Shown here in pieces: positions 35,945 to 44,655 of a stretch of DNA of 64,000 bases (positions are counted from its first letter, which is position 1; every line of letters starts with the position of its first letter). Location: the NCBI RefSeq assembly GCF_027925525.1, contig NZ_BSDJ01000009.1, forward strand, positions 214,603-278,602, in the 5' to 3' direction. The DNA comes from Paenibacillus tyrphae. GTDB lineage: Bacteria > Bacillota > Bacilli > Paenibacillales > NBRC-103111. The position numbers were made by a program, and so were the translations under genes. The notes beneath the pieces were generated by a model, which saw only the letters and a list, made by a program, of their open reading frames with translations, made no database searches and had not been told where the DNA came from.

Positions 35945-36607
35945 TTATTTCCGCTGAAACTTCCGGACAAGCCGGTCGCCCAGTGACTGCAGGATTTGAA
36001 CCAGCACGAGCAGGAGAAGTACGGTAACAATCATCACGAGCGTTTGGAAACGCTGGTAGCCGAAGCGGATCGCCAGGTCGCCCAGACCGCCGCCTCCAAT
36101 AACCCCCGACATGGCCGTATACGATACGAGCGTGACCGCCGTAATCGTCGCCCCGGCAATCAAACCCGGACGCGCTTCGGGCAGCATGACCCGCGACACG
36201 ATCTGCCAGTACGTCGCGCCCATCGATTGCGCGGCTTCCACGACGCCGCGGTCCACCTCGCGCAGCGATGTCTCCACCAGGCGGGCAAAGAACGGTGCCG
36301 CGGCAATGACGAGCGGCGGGATCGAGCCCGATACCCCGAGGGACGTACCGACAACCAGTCGGGTGAAGGGGATAAGCATAATCATTAAAATCACGAACGG
36401 CACGGAACGCAGCACGTTGACCACAAGCGACAGCAGCGCATACACCACAGGCTGCCCGAGAAGCTGCCCCCGCGAAGTGACGAAGAGAATGATGCCGAGC
36501 GGCAGACCGATCAGCACGGTAAACACCATGGACAGACCAAGCATCGTCAACGTATCGTAGGTCGCCTCTCCGATCGCTCCCCAATCCAGATTAAGCAGTT
36601 CATCCAT
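35945..36607 (-). CDS. metP: MetP (MetI), methionine ABC permease
   Basis: Membrane subunit of the methionine importer, 220 residues with about five transmembrane helices. The permease coupling loop is at about residues 130-165 (SLREVDRGVVEAAQSMGATYWQI). ATG 36607 lies inside the end of metN (8-bp overlap), with GGAGGTG 9 bp upstream, so translation is coupled. Confidence 0.94.
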   Translation of the reverse strand: MDELLNLDWGAIGEATYDTLTMLGLSMVFTVLIGLPLGIILFVTSRGQLLGQPVVYALLSLVVNVLRSVPFVILMIMLIPFTRLVVGTSLGVSGSIPPLVIAAAPFFARLVETSLREVDRGVVEAAQSMGATYWQIVSRVMLPEARPGLIAGATITAVTLVSYTAMSGVIGGGGLGDLAIRFGYQRFQTLVMIVTVLLLLVLVQILQSLGDRLVRKFQRK

Positions 36608-37622
36608 GCTGAATCACCTCCACATCCAATCCGCGGCCTCGCAGCAGAGCGATAGCCTGCTCCGCGCCGCCTTCCTGCCCTTGCAGCTCTACGACAAGCT
36701 GTCCGTAAGGGGTATCCTTGAGCTTCGATACCGTCCCTTGCAGGATGACGAACGGCACGTTCGTCTCGCGCATCGTTTCGTACAGTACCGGCTGGTACGT
36801 CTGCTCGCCGATGTACGTCACCCGGACAAGCGTCCGATTGCCTGCCCCAGCGCTCCCGGACGTCTCCAGTCCGATCGCAGCCACATCGGAAACTTGAGCG
36901 ACGAACTCTCTGGTCGTCCGATGCTGCGGCTTCAGGAACATGTCGGTTACCGGTCCCTCTTCCACGATCTCTCCGCCGTCAATGACCGCCACACGGTCGC
37001 AAATCGTGCGAATCACGTTCATCTCGTGCGTAATCAGGACGATCGTAATCCCGAGCTGCTTGTTAATATCCAGCAGCAGCGACAAAATCGCGCCGGTCGT
37101 CTGCGGATCGAGCGCCGACGTCGCCTCGTCGCACAGCAGCACCTTCGGATTCGTCGCCAGCGCGCGGGCGATACCGACCCGCTGCTTCTGGCCGCCCGAC
37201 AGCTGCGCCGGATATTTGCTCCCGTGGCCGGTTAGTCCGACGAGTCCGATCAGCTCCTCCACCCTGCGGGCGATCTGCTCCTTCGGCAGCTTGGCGAGCC
37301 GCAGCGGGAATGCAATATTATCGGCTACCGTCGCGGACGACAGCAGGTTAAAATGCTGAAAAATCATCCCGATCGAGCGCCGCTCCAATTGCAGCTTGCC
37401 GGTACCCAGCTTCGTCATCTCGACGCCATCCACGACGACTTCCCCGGCTGTCGGGCGCTCCAGCATGTTGATCGTGCGGATCAGCGTGCTTTTGCCTGCC
37501 CCCGAATGGCCGATGATGCCGAAGATCTCGCCTTTGCGGATCGTCAAATCGATATTCCGCAGTGCCGTAACTTGTTTGCCCCCGACATCGTAGTTTTTCA
37601 TAACGCCTTTCAAATGAATCAA
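36600..37622 (-). CDS. metN: MetN, methionine ABC transporter ATPase
   Basis: ATP-binding subunit of 340 residues, matching B. subtilis MetN. Walker A is GHSGAGKST (38-46), the signature is LSGGQKQRVGIARAL, Walker B is VLLCDEATSALD, and a C-terminal NIL sensor domain (about 265-340) binds methionine for feedback. The start is TTG 37622, 7 bp after GGAGG. The frame opens earlier, at 37685, but that would run into the riboswitch terminator. Confidence 0.95.
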   Translation of the reverse strand: MIHLKGVMKNYDVGGKQVTALRNIDLTIRKGEIFGIIGHSGAGKSTLIRTINMLERPTAGEVVVDGVEMTKLGTGKLQLERRSIGMIFQHFNLLSSATVADNIAFPLRLAKLPKEQIARRVEELIGLVGLTGHGSKYPAQLSGGQKQRVGIARALATNPKVLLCDEATSALDPQTTGAILSLLLDINKQLGITIVLITHEMNVIRTICDRVAVIDGGEIVEEGPVTDMFLKPQHRTTREFVAQVSDVAAIGLETSGSAGAGNRTLVRVTYIGEQTYQPVLYETMRETNVPFVILQGTVSKLKDTPYGQLVVELQGQEGGAEQAIALLRGRGLDVEVIQHG

Positions 37623-37683
37623 ATCGTCTTCCTCCCCGGAATAAACGGCCCTTGTTCGGTTAAACGGGCGCGTTCGCTTGCGC

Positions 37684-37713
37684 AAAAAAACCCTGCACGA
37701 CGAGGTACAGGGT
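37684..37713 (-). terminator. Expression-platform terminator of the SAM-I riboswitch
   Basis: On the minus strand ACCCTGTAC and GTGCAGGGT form a hairpin followed by TTTTTTT, just before metN. In SAM-I switches this terminator forms when S-adenosylmethionine is bound. Confidence 0.9.
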
Positions 37714-37733
37714 TAGCGGTTTAACTCATGTCC

Positions 37734-37866
37734 CTCTCATCTGCCAGAACCGGGCTTCGGTTCTGGAGGAATTGGCACCTGATTTCCTACAGTTCTGAAT
37801 TTCCGAACTGTTAAGGAACGGTTGCCGGGCTTCATCGGGCCTTGTCCCTCCGCCTCTCTTGATAAG
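37734..37866 (-). promoter_or_regulatory. SAM-I (S-box) riboswitch
   Basis: Read on the minus strand, the conserved S-box pieces appear in order: CTTATCAAGAGAGGCGGAGGG, then GGCCCGATGAAGCCCGGCAACC, GGTGCCAATTCC, and CAGATGAGAGG closing the P1 helix. The arrangement and the downstream terminator match the family closely. It shuts off metNPQ when S-adenosylmethionine is plentiful. Confidence 0.97.
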
Positions 37867-37921
37867 AAGTGTTTCTATGAAATTAAAATAACATTCTCAA
37901 TCCAATGGATGAAACGTTGTT

Positions 37922-37950
37922 AGTGTACAAAATTATTCATGTAAAGTCAA
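37922..37950 (-). promoter_or_regulatory. Promoter of the metNPQ operon
   Basis: TTGACT (37945-37950) and TACACT (37922-37927) are 17 bp apart on the minus strand, about 55 bp upstream of the riboswitch. Confidence 0.8.
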
Positions 37951-38011
37951 TAAGAACATACGGAATTTCCGCTTGTTAAAATATTCCCATCCGGCGAAGA
38001 AGCTTCCCGCA

Positions 38012-39445
38012 TTACACGTTCAGAGGCAGCTCCAGGCGAAAAGCAAACCGTCCCTGCTCGTGCCGGAACGTCAGCCGTCCTCCGTGCAGCTCGGCAATGT
38101 TATACGCGATCGCCAGCCCGAGTCCCGCGCCGTCAGGCAATGAGTCCCCCCTCCGCGATTCGTCCGCTTTATAGAATCGCTCAAACAGCAGCTCCTCCTG
38201 CGCCTTCGTAATCGGCCGGCCTTCGTTCTCGAATTCGATAGCCGCACGCTTCGGATAGGCCGCTAACGTCACGGTCACACGGCCGGGAGCGACGGAATAT
38301 TTAACGGCGTTCATCAGCAGATTGTCCAGCGCGCGAACGAGCTTTTCCGCATCGGCAACAACATACAACGGGGCTTCCGGGAGCCGGCATTCGATGGCAA
38401 TCTGACGCTGCTCCGCAATCGGCTCGAATTCGCTGACCAATTGCTCCAGTAAATGGTGAATGTCAATCTCTCGCCGTTCCAGCTTGGCCTCTCCCCCGGA
38501 AAGCCGGGTGTATTCGAATAAGTCGTCGATCAGCTTCTTCAGCTGATTGGCTTTATTGTAAGCGCTAGTCAAATACCGTTCCCGCTCAGGGGCATCCGTT
38601 TGCGCAGGATTCATGAGCAGGTTCAAATACCCGATAACGCTCGTTAGCGGAGTCCGTAGATCATGGGAAACGTTCGTGATCAAGTCCATCTTCGACTTCT
38701 CCAGGCGCCGCTCCTTCTCCTGCTGCCGGGCCAGCTGCTCCGCCATGGAATTGATATTGGCGGCGACCAAGCCAAGCTCGTCCCGGCTGTTTGTCGCCAG
38801 CCGCACGGACAGCTCGCCGTGGGCGATTTCGTTCAATCCGCGGTTGATGTACCGAATCTGCCTCATTTTGCGCCATGTTAGAGCATAGAAGAACAGCACG
38901 AACAGAGCGATGAACAGTAAAAATTTGAACCATACCTCGTTAGTCTCGTACGCATTCCCCGGCTGCGGAACCAGCTTGCTGGAAACGATCAAATAGACGG
39001 CCTGACCCCGGTACTGCGCCGGCAGCACCGCCGTGTACGCCGCACCCGGCTGCCTGTTGTTCGCTTGTTTGGCCGACATCAGCAGCTCATACAAGCTGAG
39101 CCTGCTCTCCGAGGCTTCGGAAGAGCGAAAAAGCACACGTCCGGACTCGTCCGAAACGTATGCTCTCAGCTTGCCTCCCTGTCCGGCCTGTTCCACCAGC
39201 GAAGCCGCCGTCCGTTCATCCGAATCTATTGCGCTCAAGGCCGCCCACTTCTTGTCGAGGTTGTCCAGCCGTTCGTTCACCGTCCTTCGGATCGAATCGT
39301 AATTGTCCGAATCGTTCGGCTGAATTTCCTGGTAACCCCATTCCAATAAAGTCGAGGCTAGCGTGCTCAGCATAAGGCATCCGACGAAGGTCAGCATCAG
39401 CTTCACGCGAAGGGTTACCAAAAACGGCCATTTCGGCAAACGCAC
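38012..39445 (-). CDS. HAMP-type sensor histidine kinase
   Basis: Membrane sensor kinase of 477 residues. There are two transmembrane segments (about residues 12-32 and 165-185) around an extracellular sensing region, then HAMP. The H-box is NVSHDLRTPLTSVIGYL, the N-box is NLLMNAVKYS, and a GLGLAIAY G-box follows. The start is GTG 39445, one base after the stop of the response regulator gene. Translations from further upstream would overlap that gene. It is the last of a four-gene operon. The signal is unknown. Confidence 0.9.
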   Translation of the reverse strand: MRLPKWPFLVTLRVKLMLTFVGCLMLSTLASTLLEWGYQEIQPNDSDNYDSIRRTVNERLDNLDKKWAALSAIDSDERTAASLVEQAGQGGKLRAYVSDESGRVLFRSSEASESRLSLYELLMSAKQANNRQPGAAYTAVLPAQYRGQAVYLIVSSKLVPQPGNAYETNEVWFKFLLFIALFVLFFYALTWRKMRQIRYINRGLNEIAHGELSVRLATNSRDELGLVAANINSMAEQLARQQEKERRLEKSKMDLITNVSHDLRTPLTSVIGYLNLLMNPAQTDAPERERYLTSAYNKANQLKKLIDDLFEYTRLSGGEAKLERREIDIHHLLEQLVSEFEPIAEQRQIAIECRLPEAPLYVVADAEKLVRALDNLLMNAVKYSVAPGRVTVTLAAYPKRAAIEFENEGRPITKAQEELLFERFYKADESRRGDSLPDGAGLGLAIAYNIAELHGGRLTFRHEQGRFAFRLELPLNV

Positions 39446-39446
39446 C

Positions 39447-40136
39447 CTACTCAATTTTATAGCCCACTCCCCATACGGTTTTAATATACCGGGGTTCCCG
39501 CGGGATGTCTTCGATCTTTTCCCGGAGATTGCGGATATGCACCATAACAGTATTGTCGGAATGGAAAGCGCCTTCTTTCCATACCTGCTCATAAATCGCA
39601 TCAACGGAGAACACTTGGCCACGGTTTTTGGCCAGCAGAGCCAGTATCGCGAATTCGATCGGCGTCAGATTGACCTTTTTGCCGCGAACCGACACCAAGT
39701 GACGGGCCGGATCAACGACAAGGTCGCCGACCTCCACCCGGCCGCGTTCCGCCTTCTTGCCGATCATGTGCTGCCGTCTCAGGCAGGCCTTGACCCGGGC
39801 GACCAGCTCCAGCGGGTTAAACGGTTTCACGACGTAGTCGTCCGCGCCCGTGGACAAGCCGGTGATTTTGTCCAGATCCTCGCCCTTGGCCGACAGCATA
39901 ATGATGGGAACGTCACTCTTTTCCCGGATTTTCACGCACGCGCGAATGCCGTCCATCTGGGGCATCATAATATCCAAAATGATGATGTCCACCTTTTCCC
40001 GTTCGGCCAGCTTCAAGGCTTGCACTCCGTCCTCGGCTTCCAGTACGCGGTAGCCTTCGTTCCGCAAATAAATTTGAATAATATCCCGGATATCCGGATC
40101 GTCGTCAGCTACCAATACGCTGTTCGCCTGCTCCAA
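39447..40136 (-). CDS. OmpR-family response regulator
   Basis: Response regulator of 229 residues. The receiver has acidic pocket DDD, a phosphorylation Asp in ILDIMMPQMDG and Lys in VVKPFNPLEL. The OmpR winged helix is at about residues 130-228 (PIEFAILALLAKNRGQVFS and WGVGYKIE). The start is TTG 40136 with GGAGGG 8 bp upstream, overlapping the end of the DedA gene by 32 bp. It is paired with the following histidine kinase. Confidence 0.93.
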   Translation of the reverse strand: MEQANSVLVADDDPDIRDIIQIYLRNEGYRVLEAEDGVQALKLAEREKVDIIILDIMMPQMDGIRACVKIREKSDVPIIMLSAKGEDLDKITGLSTGADDYVVKPFNPLELVARVKACLRRQHMIGKKAERGRVEVGDLVVDPARHLVSVRGKKVNLTPIEFAILALLAKNRGQVFSVDAIYEQVWKEGAFHSDNTVMVHIRNLREKIEDIPREPRYIKTVWGVGYKIE

Positions 40137-40746
40137 TTGAACCGCCCTCCTGCAATTTTTTGCGCTGCGCGAGCTTGATAAGGACCCATCCGGCAGCAAG
40201 CGCCAGCGGAATCCACAGCAGCTTAAGCCCGTAACTATAGATGAGCATGCCGATTTCTTGAGCGTGACCGGCCGTTAGCCGTCCGATGAAGAAAAAGGCA
40301 AGAGTCCATACGAACCCCGTCGTGTAGGAAAGGAGAGCATAGCGGCGAAAGGACATTTTGTTCATCCCTACGAGGTATGGCAAGACGTGGCGGACAACGG
40401 GGAAAAAGTAGCTGATGATCAAGGCCAGACTGCCGTATTTTTGATTGAGCTTTTCCGACATTTCTATCGCTTTATCCATTTTCTTCTTTTTCCGGAGTCG
40501 CTCCAATACCGGAGTGCCCGCGTACCGGCCGAGCACGTATCCGAGCGATAACCCCGATACGACGCCAAGATAGGTTAAAAGAAAGGCGGGAACGGGGTGC
40601 AGCAGGCCGCTGGCCGTTACTGCACCGCCGGTCATCACGATAACTTCGTCGGGAATCGGCATCCCTACAATGCCGAGCCACAGCGCGAAAAACAAAGCCA
40701 AATACCCGAACTGCCCGATCCACAGCATCAGCGTATCGTAAGTCAT
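40105..40746 (-). CDS. DedA-family membrane protein
   Basis: A 213-residue membrane protein of the DedA/SNARE-associated (VTT) family, whose members act as lipid flippases and affect envelope stress. The signature region is FFPVVRHVLPYLVGMNKM (about residue 120), and GIVGMPIPDEVIVMTGG lies near the N-terminus. ATG 40746 overlaps the stop of the methyltransferase gene by four bases (ATGA). The operon methyltransferase-dedA-RR-HK links lipid handling to a two-component sensor, which is inference from order. Confidence 0.9.
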   Translation of the reverse strand: MTYDTLMLWIGQFGYLALFFALWLGIVGMPIPDEVIVMTGGAVTASGLLHPVPAFLLTYLGVVSGLSLGYVLGRYAGTPVLERLRKKKKMDKAIEMSEKLNQKYGSLALIISYFFPVVRHVLPYLVGMNKMSFRRYALLSYTTGFVWTLAFFFIGRLTAGHAQEIGMLIYSYGLKLLWIPLALAAGWVLIKLAQRKKLQEGGSIGAGEQRIGS

Positions 40747-41327
40747 TGCGGTGTTCCCCCCGGTTTTCGGCACACATACACGAATGCAGGAGGAAAGTTA
40801 AACGGAACGAAACGGATCGTCTCGATGTCAAAGTATTGTTCGAGCTGGGACTTCATTTGCAGCGAATATTGAAACGCGATAAACCGGCCGCCCGGCTTGA
40901 GGGACGACGTGATTTGTTCGATCAGCCGGTCGCGCAATTGCTGCGGGAAATTATAGAACGGGAGACCGCTGATAACAGCATCCAGTCCCTCGATCCCCCG
41001 CTGATGCAGCACTTGCCCCATACTGCAGGCGTCGGCATGACAGGAGAACTCCGGGAACTGTACGGCTAGCTGCTCCCTCAGCACCTGTTCCTTTTCGAAC
41101 AGCAGCACCTTCGTCTGCGACCCCTTGGCTTGCCGGATGAACCGGGTTAATGCGCCTGTTCCGGCTCCGAGTTCCGCCACAACTTGCGCTTTAGCCCAAG
41201 GAACATGCTTGGTCATCGCCCGGGCCAAAAATCGGGAGCTGGGCGTAACGCTGCCCATTTCTCGGGGAGATTGAAAAAATTTATTTAAAAAAAGCACCTT
41301 TTCTTGAACGCTGGCGTGGAAACTCAT
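40743..41327 (-). CDS. SAM-dependent methyltransferase, phospholipid-type
   Basis: A 194-residue class I methyltransferase. Motif I is VVAELGAGTGALTRFI, the later block is SGLPFYNFPQQLRD, and LKPGGRFIAFQYS follows. The overall pattern resembles PmtA-like phosphatidylethanolamine N-methyltransferases and the RrmA/KsgA-like fold. The SGLPF motif in place of NPPY suits the phospholipid group. Location upstream of a DedA lipid-handling protein fits, but the substrate is inferred. ATG 41327 has GGAGG about 13 bp upstream, which is long. Confidence 0.75.
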   Translation of the reverse strand: MSFHASVQEKVLFLNKFFQSPREMGSVTPSSRFLARAMTKHVPWAKAQVVAELGAGTGALTRFIRQAKGSQTKVLLFEKEQVLREQLAVQFPEFSCHADACSMGQVLHQRGIEGLDAVISGLPFYNFPQQLRDRLIEQITSSLKPGGRFIAFQYSLQMKSQLEQYFDIETIRFVPFNFPPAFVYVCRKPGGTPQ

Positions 41328-41563
41328 GAATGTATTGCCCTCCTTGTTGCTCTAAATTTAACCATTTAGACGCTGTTCGAACCTTGTTACCCTTCATTAC
41401 CTTACTTTTAAAACGAATATAAGAGTCCGTTTGTTTCGTCCAATGGAATGTGATGTACTTAGGATATCCAAAATATCTTTAGAACAAATGGAGGTTTTTC
41501 TGAATTATTTCTTAAGAAAAAAGCCAGGCTCCCTAAGATTTCAAGCAGGAGCACAGGCTGTCT

Positions 41564-41670
41564 GAGCTGTAAGGGGGCTAAGCGCGTTCCGCAGCCGGAG
41601 CTGTAAGGGGGCTAAGCGCGTTCCGCAGCCGGAGCTGTAAGGGGGCTAAGCGCGTTCCGCAGCCGGAGCT
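41564..41670. repeat. 34-bp tandem repeat, three copies, overlapping the 3' end of mscL
   Basis: The unit begins GAGCTGTAAGGGGGCTAAGC (first 20 of 34 bp) and repeats exactly at 41564, 41598 and 41632. A partial fourth start (GAGCT) lies at 41666. On the minus strand each copy repeats the last codons and the TAG stop of mscL (APAAERA-stop). The array is therefore a tandem duplication of the gene end. There are no spacers, so it is not CRISPR. Confidence 0.95.
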
Positions 41671-42119
41671 TCGAGAACGGCGGTGCAGTATTTGCAGCGG
41701 GATGCTTTTTTGGGGATTTCGGACAAGCATTCCGGACATTCCTTCATGTTTTCTTTCGGGTCGGGCTTGGCCTCTTCTTTGCGGCGGAACCGGTTGATCT
41801 GCTTGACGGCGATAAAGATGACGAACGAGACGATCAGAAAATCGAGCAGCGTGCTGAGGAACAATCCGTAGTTAAATGTTGCGGCTCCGGCTGCCTTGGC
41901 TTCGGCTAAAGTCGAAGAAGGCTTGTCGTCCAAACGAATATACAGATCGGTAAAATTCACCTTGCCGAGCAGCAGCCCGACCGGAGGCATGACCAGATCG
42001 TTAACGATCGACGTGACGACTTTGCCGAACGCGCCTCCGATGATCACCCCGATCGCCAGATCGATCATATTCCCTTTAATTGCAAATTCTTTAAATTCTT
42101 TCAAAATTCTTGACGGCAT
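41646..42119 (-). CDS. mscL: MscL, large-conductance mechanosensitive channel
   Basis: Pentameric osmotic safety valve in the membrane. It is 157 residues. The N-terminal amphipathic helix and pore helix form a conserved block ([18 protein letters not shown]), and TM2 is at about residues 85-107. An added C-terminal zinc-ribbon has paired CxxC motifs ([18 protein letters not shown], about 128-145), longer than E. coli MscL. The stop codon lies in the third copy of a 34-bp tandem repeat. ATG 42119 follows AAAGGAG. Confidence 0.95.
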   Translation of the reverse strand: MPSRILKEFKEFAIKGNMIDLAIGVIIGGAFGKVVTSIVNDLVMPPVGLLLGKVNFTDLYIRLDDKPSSTLAEAKAAGAATFNYGLFLSTLLDFLIVSFVIFIAVKQINRFRRKEEAKPDPKENMKECPECLSEIPKKASRCKYCTAVLEAPAAERA

Positions 42120-42205
42120 CCTATGGCTGTCTCCTTTTTTTGACTTGGTGTAGTTAGAATGGCGTTTTCACCAGTTTAACCGTTTTTCGGGGGAAAAGAC
42201 AAGCC

Positions 42206-42242
42206 AAAAAGCCCATTTCCTATCGGAACGAAGGAAACGGGC
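42206..42242 (-). terminator. Terminator of the YcnI gene
   Basis: On the minus strand GCCCGTTTCCT and AGGAAATGGGC pair over a short loop, followed by TTTTT. Confidence 0.85.
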
Positions 42243-42271
42243 CTTGCATATAGCCGTCAGATAGTTGACGG

Positions 42272-42910
42272 CTAAGCTTTTCTGCGCATCAGCGAAACGA
42301 TCAGAGCTGCGGCGCCGAGCACGACGCCCGCGATGGACAAGTATAGCGGCGTTTGGGACGCGGCGGGAGCTTCGGATGCAGCCTTATCGGCCGCCGGTGT
42401 CGCAGGCGCCGTCGTATGGCCGTGGCTGTCCGTTCCGGCTCCGGTCGGTTTTGCGTTCACTTTCGTCACGGAAGCCGGTTTGTCCGAGCCGTCGGCGCCG
42501 ACCCATTCGACGACACTGCCGTCTTTGTAGGTCTGGTACGCCTTCCACGTAATCGCGGTAGCGGTATCGGCTACTTTCCCCTGCATGTAAAACTCGCCGA
42601 ATTCCGTGGCGCCCAAGCCTTCGCCGGTAGCTGTCCACACCACGCCGGTAATTTTGTTCGCATCCTTCGTCAGCTCGTATTTCCAGCCCGGCTTCGGCTC
42701 GAAGCGGGAGATCGATACGGAGTCCAGTGGAAACTTCACTTCGACTTTTACCGTCGGAATGTCTTTCTCCGTCGGCACCCGAACGGCAAATTTCTCATAG
42801 CTTCCCTGCGTCGTTTCTTTCGGCAGCACCGTCACATGCGCGCTGGCGAAGCCTCCTCCAAGCATGGAAGCGAGCAGTCCGAGCGCGAGCGCAAAATGCC
42901 ATTTTTTCAT
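42272..42910 (-). CDS. YcnI-like (DUF1775) exported protein
   Basis: A 212-residue exported, membrane-anchored protein. A signal peptide is cleaved before His (FASAHVTVLPKE), which leaves the N-terminal His used for copper binding in YcnI. The beta-sandwich DUF1775 domain follows (about 24-150). A His-, Thr- and Ala-rich linker (SHGHTTAPATPAA) precedes a C-terminal membrane helix ending MRRKA. B. subtilis YcnI works in copper handling together with YcnJ, but no ycnJ is adjacent here. ATG 42910 follows AAAGGGG. Confidence 0.88.
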   Translation of the reverse strand: MKKWHFALALGLLASMLGGGFASAHVTVLPKETTQGSYEKFAVRVPTEKDIPTVKVEVKFPLDSVSISRFEPKPGWKYELTKDANKITGVVWTATGEGLGATEFGEFYMQGKVADTATAITWKAYQTYKDGSVVEWVGADGSDKPASVTKVNAKPTGAGTDSHGHTTAPATPAADKAASEAPAASQTPLYLSIAGVVLGAAALIVSLMRRKA

Positions 42911-42997
42911 AAATAAAAGCCCCTTTCTCTTTAAGCAGTCAGTTTATCCTACTGTACTTTATCGTAAACCGCTTATCGAAAGAATGGCTCGACCGGG

Positions 42998-43672
42998 CTA
43001 TTTTCCCCCTTGTTTTTGTCCGATCTGTGTCAATCCGTGACGCACCGCATAAGCGGTCAACTGCACCCGGTTATCCAGCGCCAGCTTGGACAAAATGTTC
43101 TTGATATGGTTCTTGACCGTGTTCTCCGTAATAATCAGCGTCTCGGCGATCTGGCGGTTGCTCTGCCCGCTGGCGACGCAGCTCAGGATCTCGCATTCGC
43201 GATGGGAAAGCACGCCCGGCCCGATGTCGCTGGTCGTGGATTCGCCGGTCGACCGGAACGAATGGAACAGCCTGTCCGCCATGCCGCGGGAAATTTCGCT
43301 GTTCTCATCGAGCAAACCGCGCAAGTAGGCGATCCAGTCGTCGGGGTCCATGTTTTTGAGCAGGTACCCCTGCGCCCCATGCCTTACGGCCGTAAACAGA
43401 TCGGCCACGTCGTCGGACACCGTAAGCATAACGATGCGGATGTGCGGATACAGCTGTTTAATCCGCTTGGTCGCTTCAAGGCCGCTCATTCCCGGCATCT
43501 GAATATCCATCAGCACCAGATCCGGCAGCAGCCGTCCACACAGCTCGACGGCCTCAGCGCCGCTGCGGGCTTCCCCTACCCATTCGAAGCCGGCCTCCCC
43601 GTCGATCAGCGAGCGGATGGCGCGGCGGGCTAACGGATGATCGTCGGCAATCAGCACCCGGTAATTCATCAT
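42998..43672 (-). CDS. NarL/LuxR-family response regulator
   Basis: Response regulator of 224 residues. The receiver has Asp in VLMDIQMPGMSG, and the C-terminal LuxR helix-turn-helix reads TENTVKNHIKNILSKL. The start is ATG 43672, sharing one base with the kinase stop (TGATG). It is the output partner of the preceding kinase. Target genes are unknown; the adjacent YcnI gene downstream is a candidate. Confidence 0.93.
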   Translation of the reverse strand: MMNYRVLIADDHPLARRAIRSLIDGEAGFEWVGEARSGAEAVELCGRLLPDLVLMDIQMPGMSGLEATKRIKQLYPHIRIVMLTVSDDVADLFTAVRHGAQGYLLKNMDPDDWIAYLRGLLDENSEISRGMADRLFHSFRSTGESTTSDIGPGVLSHRECEILSCVASGQSNRQIAETLIITENTVKNHIKNILSKLALDNRVQLTAYAVRHGLTQIGQKQGGK

Positions 43673-44487
43673 CACAGCTTCACCTCCCGCAGCGGTCCGG
43701 TAACGATCAGCTCCAGCCCCTGCCCTTCCTGCGCCCGGATTTCAAGCTCCGCTCCCAGCTCCTGCGCCCGCTTGCGCATAATCGATACCCCGTACCGGTT
43801 CGGCCGCTGTCCGGCATCGCCCTCCATGCCTTTCCCGTCGTCGGCAATACGCAGTCTCCAGCTTCGCCCGTCCTCAGTCGGACCAAGCTCCACCTCTGCG
43901 TGATCTGCATACGAATGCTTGCGAATATTCGTGAATGCCTCACGGATAATGGAGAACAAGGGCACCTCCGCCGACGGCGATATCCCTTCCTCTGGAACCG
44001 TAATCCGGTGGTTGACGGCGATGCCGCTCATGCCGCTCCATTCCTCCAGCCATGTCCGCAGGCGCGAGCCGAAATCGGCCCCCTCCTCCGGTGCCGTCCG
44101 GAGGTTGAAGATCGCCTGCCGCAGATGGTGGTCGATTTCGGATACAGCTGAACGCGCCTCTTCGATCTGCCCTTTCTTTAGCTGCACGTTCAGGAAAAAC
44201 AAAATTTGCGCGATATTATCATGCAGCTCCTGAGCTAGCCGCTCGCGCTCCTCGTATACCGCCCGCTTCGATTGCTCAACGGCCAGCTTTGCGTTCATAG
44301 CCTCGATGCGGTTGAACATCCAGTTGCCGAACAAGAACGACAGCAGCAGCGTAAGCAGCGTCATGTAGAAATTGCCCGTCTCCATGGACAGCACGTCCAG
44401 CAGAAAATCGTGACGTATATACTCGAATCCCCCAATGACCAGAGGTGGTAGCAGGATCGTCAATATTTTTAGCTTGCGCATCGACAT
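43672..44487 (-). CDS. NarL-type sensor histidine kinase (HisKA_3)
   Basis: A 271-residue membrane kinase with two N-terminal hydrophobic segments (about 8-22 and 40-58) and almost no extracellular part, so it probably senses within the membrane. The HisKA_3 dimerisation motif is RLAQELHDNIAQILFFL, with phospho-His in ELHDN. An HATPase domain (about 175-270) carries IREAFTNIRKHS and IADDGKGM. It forms an operon with the response regulator. Confidence 0.92.
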   Translation of the reverse strand: MSMRKLKILTILLPPLVIGGFEYIRHDFLLDVLSMETGNFYMTLLTLLLSFLFGNWMFNRIEAMNAKLAVEQSKRAVYEERERLAQELHDNIAQILFFLNVQLKKGQIEEARSAVSEIDHHLRQAIFNLRTAPEEGADFGSRLRTWLEEWSGMSGIAVNHRITVPEEGISPSAEVPLFSIIREAFTNIRKHSYADHAEVELGPTEDGRSWRLRIADDGKGMEGDAGQRPNRYGVSIMRKRAQELGAELEIRAQEGQGLELIVTGPLREVKL

Positions 44488-44604
44488 AAAATTATTCCAT
44501 CGCCTTTCTTCCTATATTAACCCGTCGCCGTTTCCGTATCCATTATATACCGATAAGTCGCAAGCTTCGAGACAAATTCGTCGAAATGTAAATCCGGATT
44601 AAAT

Positions 44605-44654
44605 AAAAATAGTCCCAGACCAGTTCGAGTTCGTCACTGGCGGGGACCATTTTT
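44605..44654. terminator. Bidirectional-type terminator after the XRE gene
   Basis: AAAAATAGTCCCAGACCAGT and ACTGGCGGGGACCATTTTT form a long imperfect stem with A and T tracts on both sides. It ends the XRE transcript on the minus strand. Confidence 0.75.
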
Positions 44655-44655
44655 C

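Noticed and set aside
41564..41670. CRISPR-like array of three repeats
   Set aside because: The 34-bp units abut directly with no spacers, and the sequence is a duplication of the mscL gene end.
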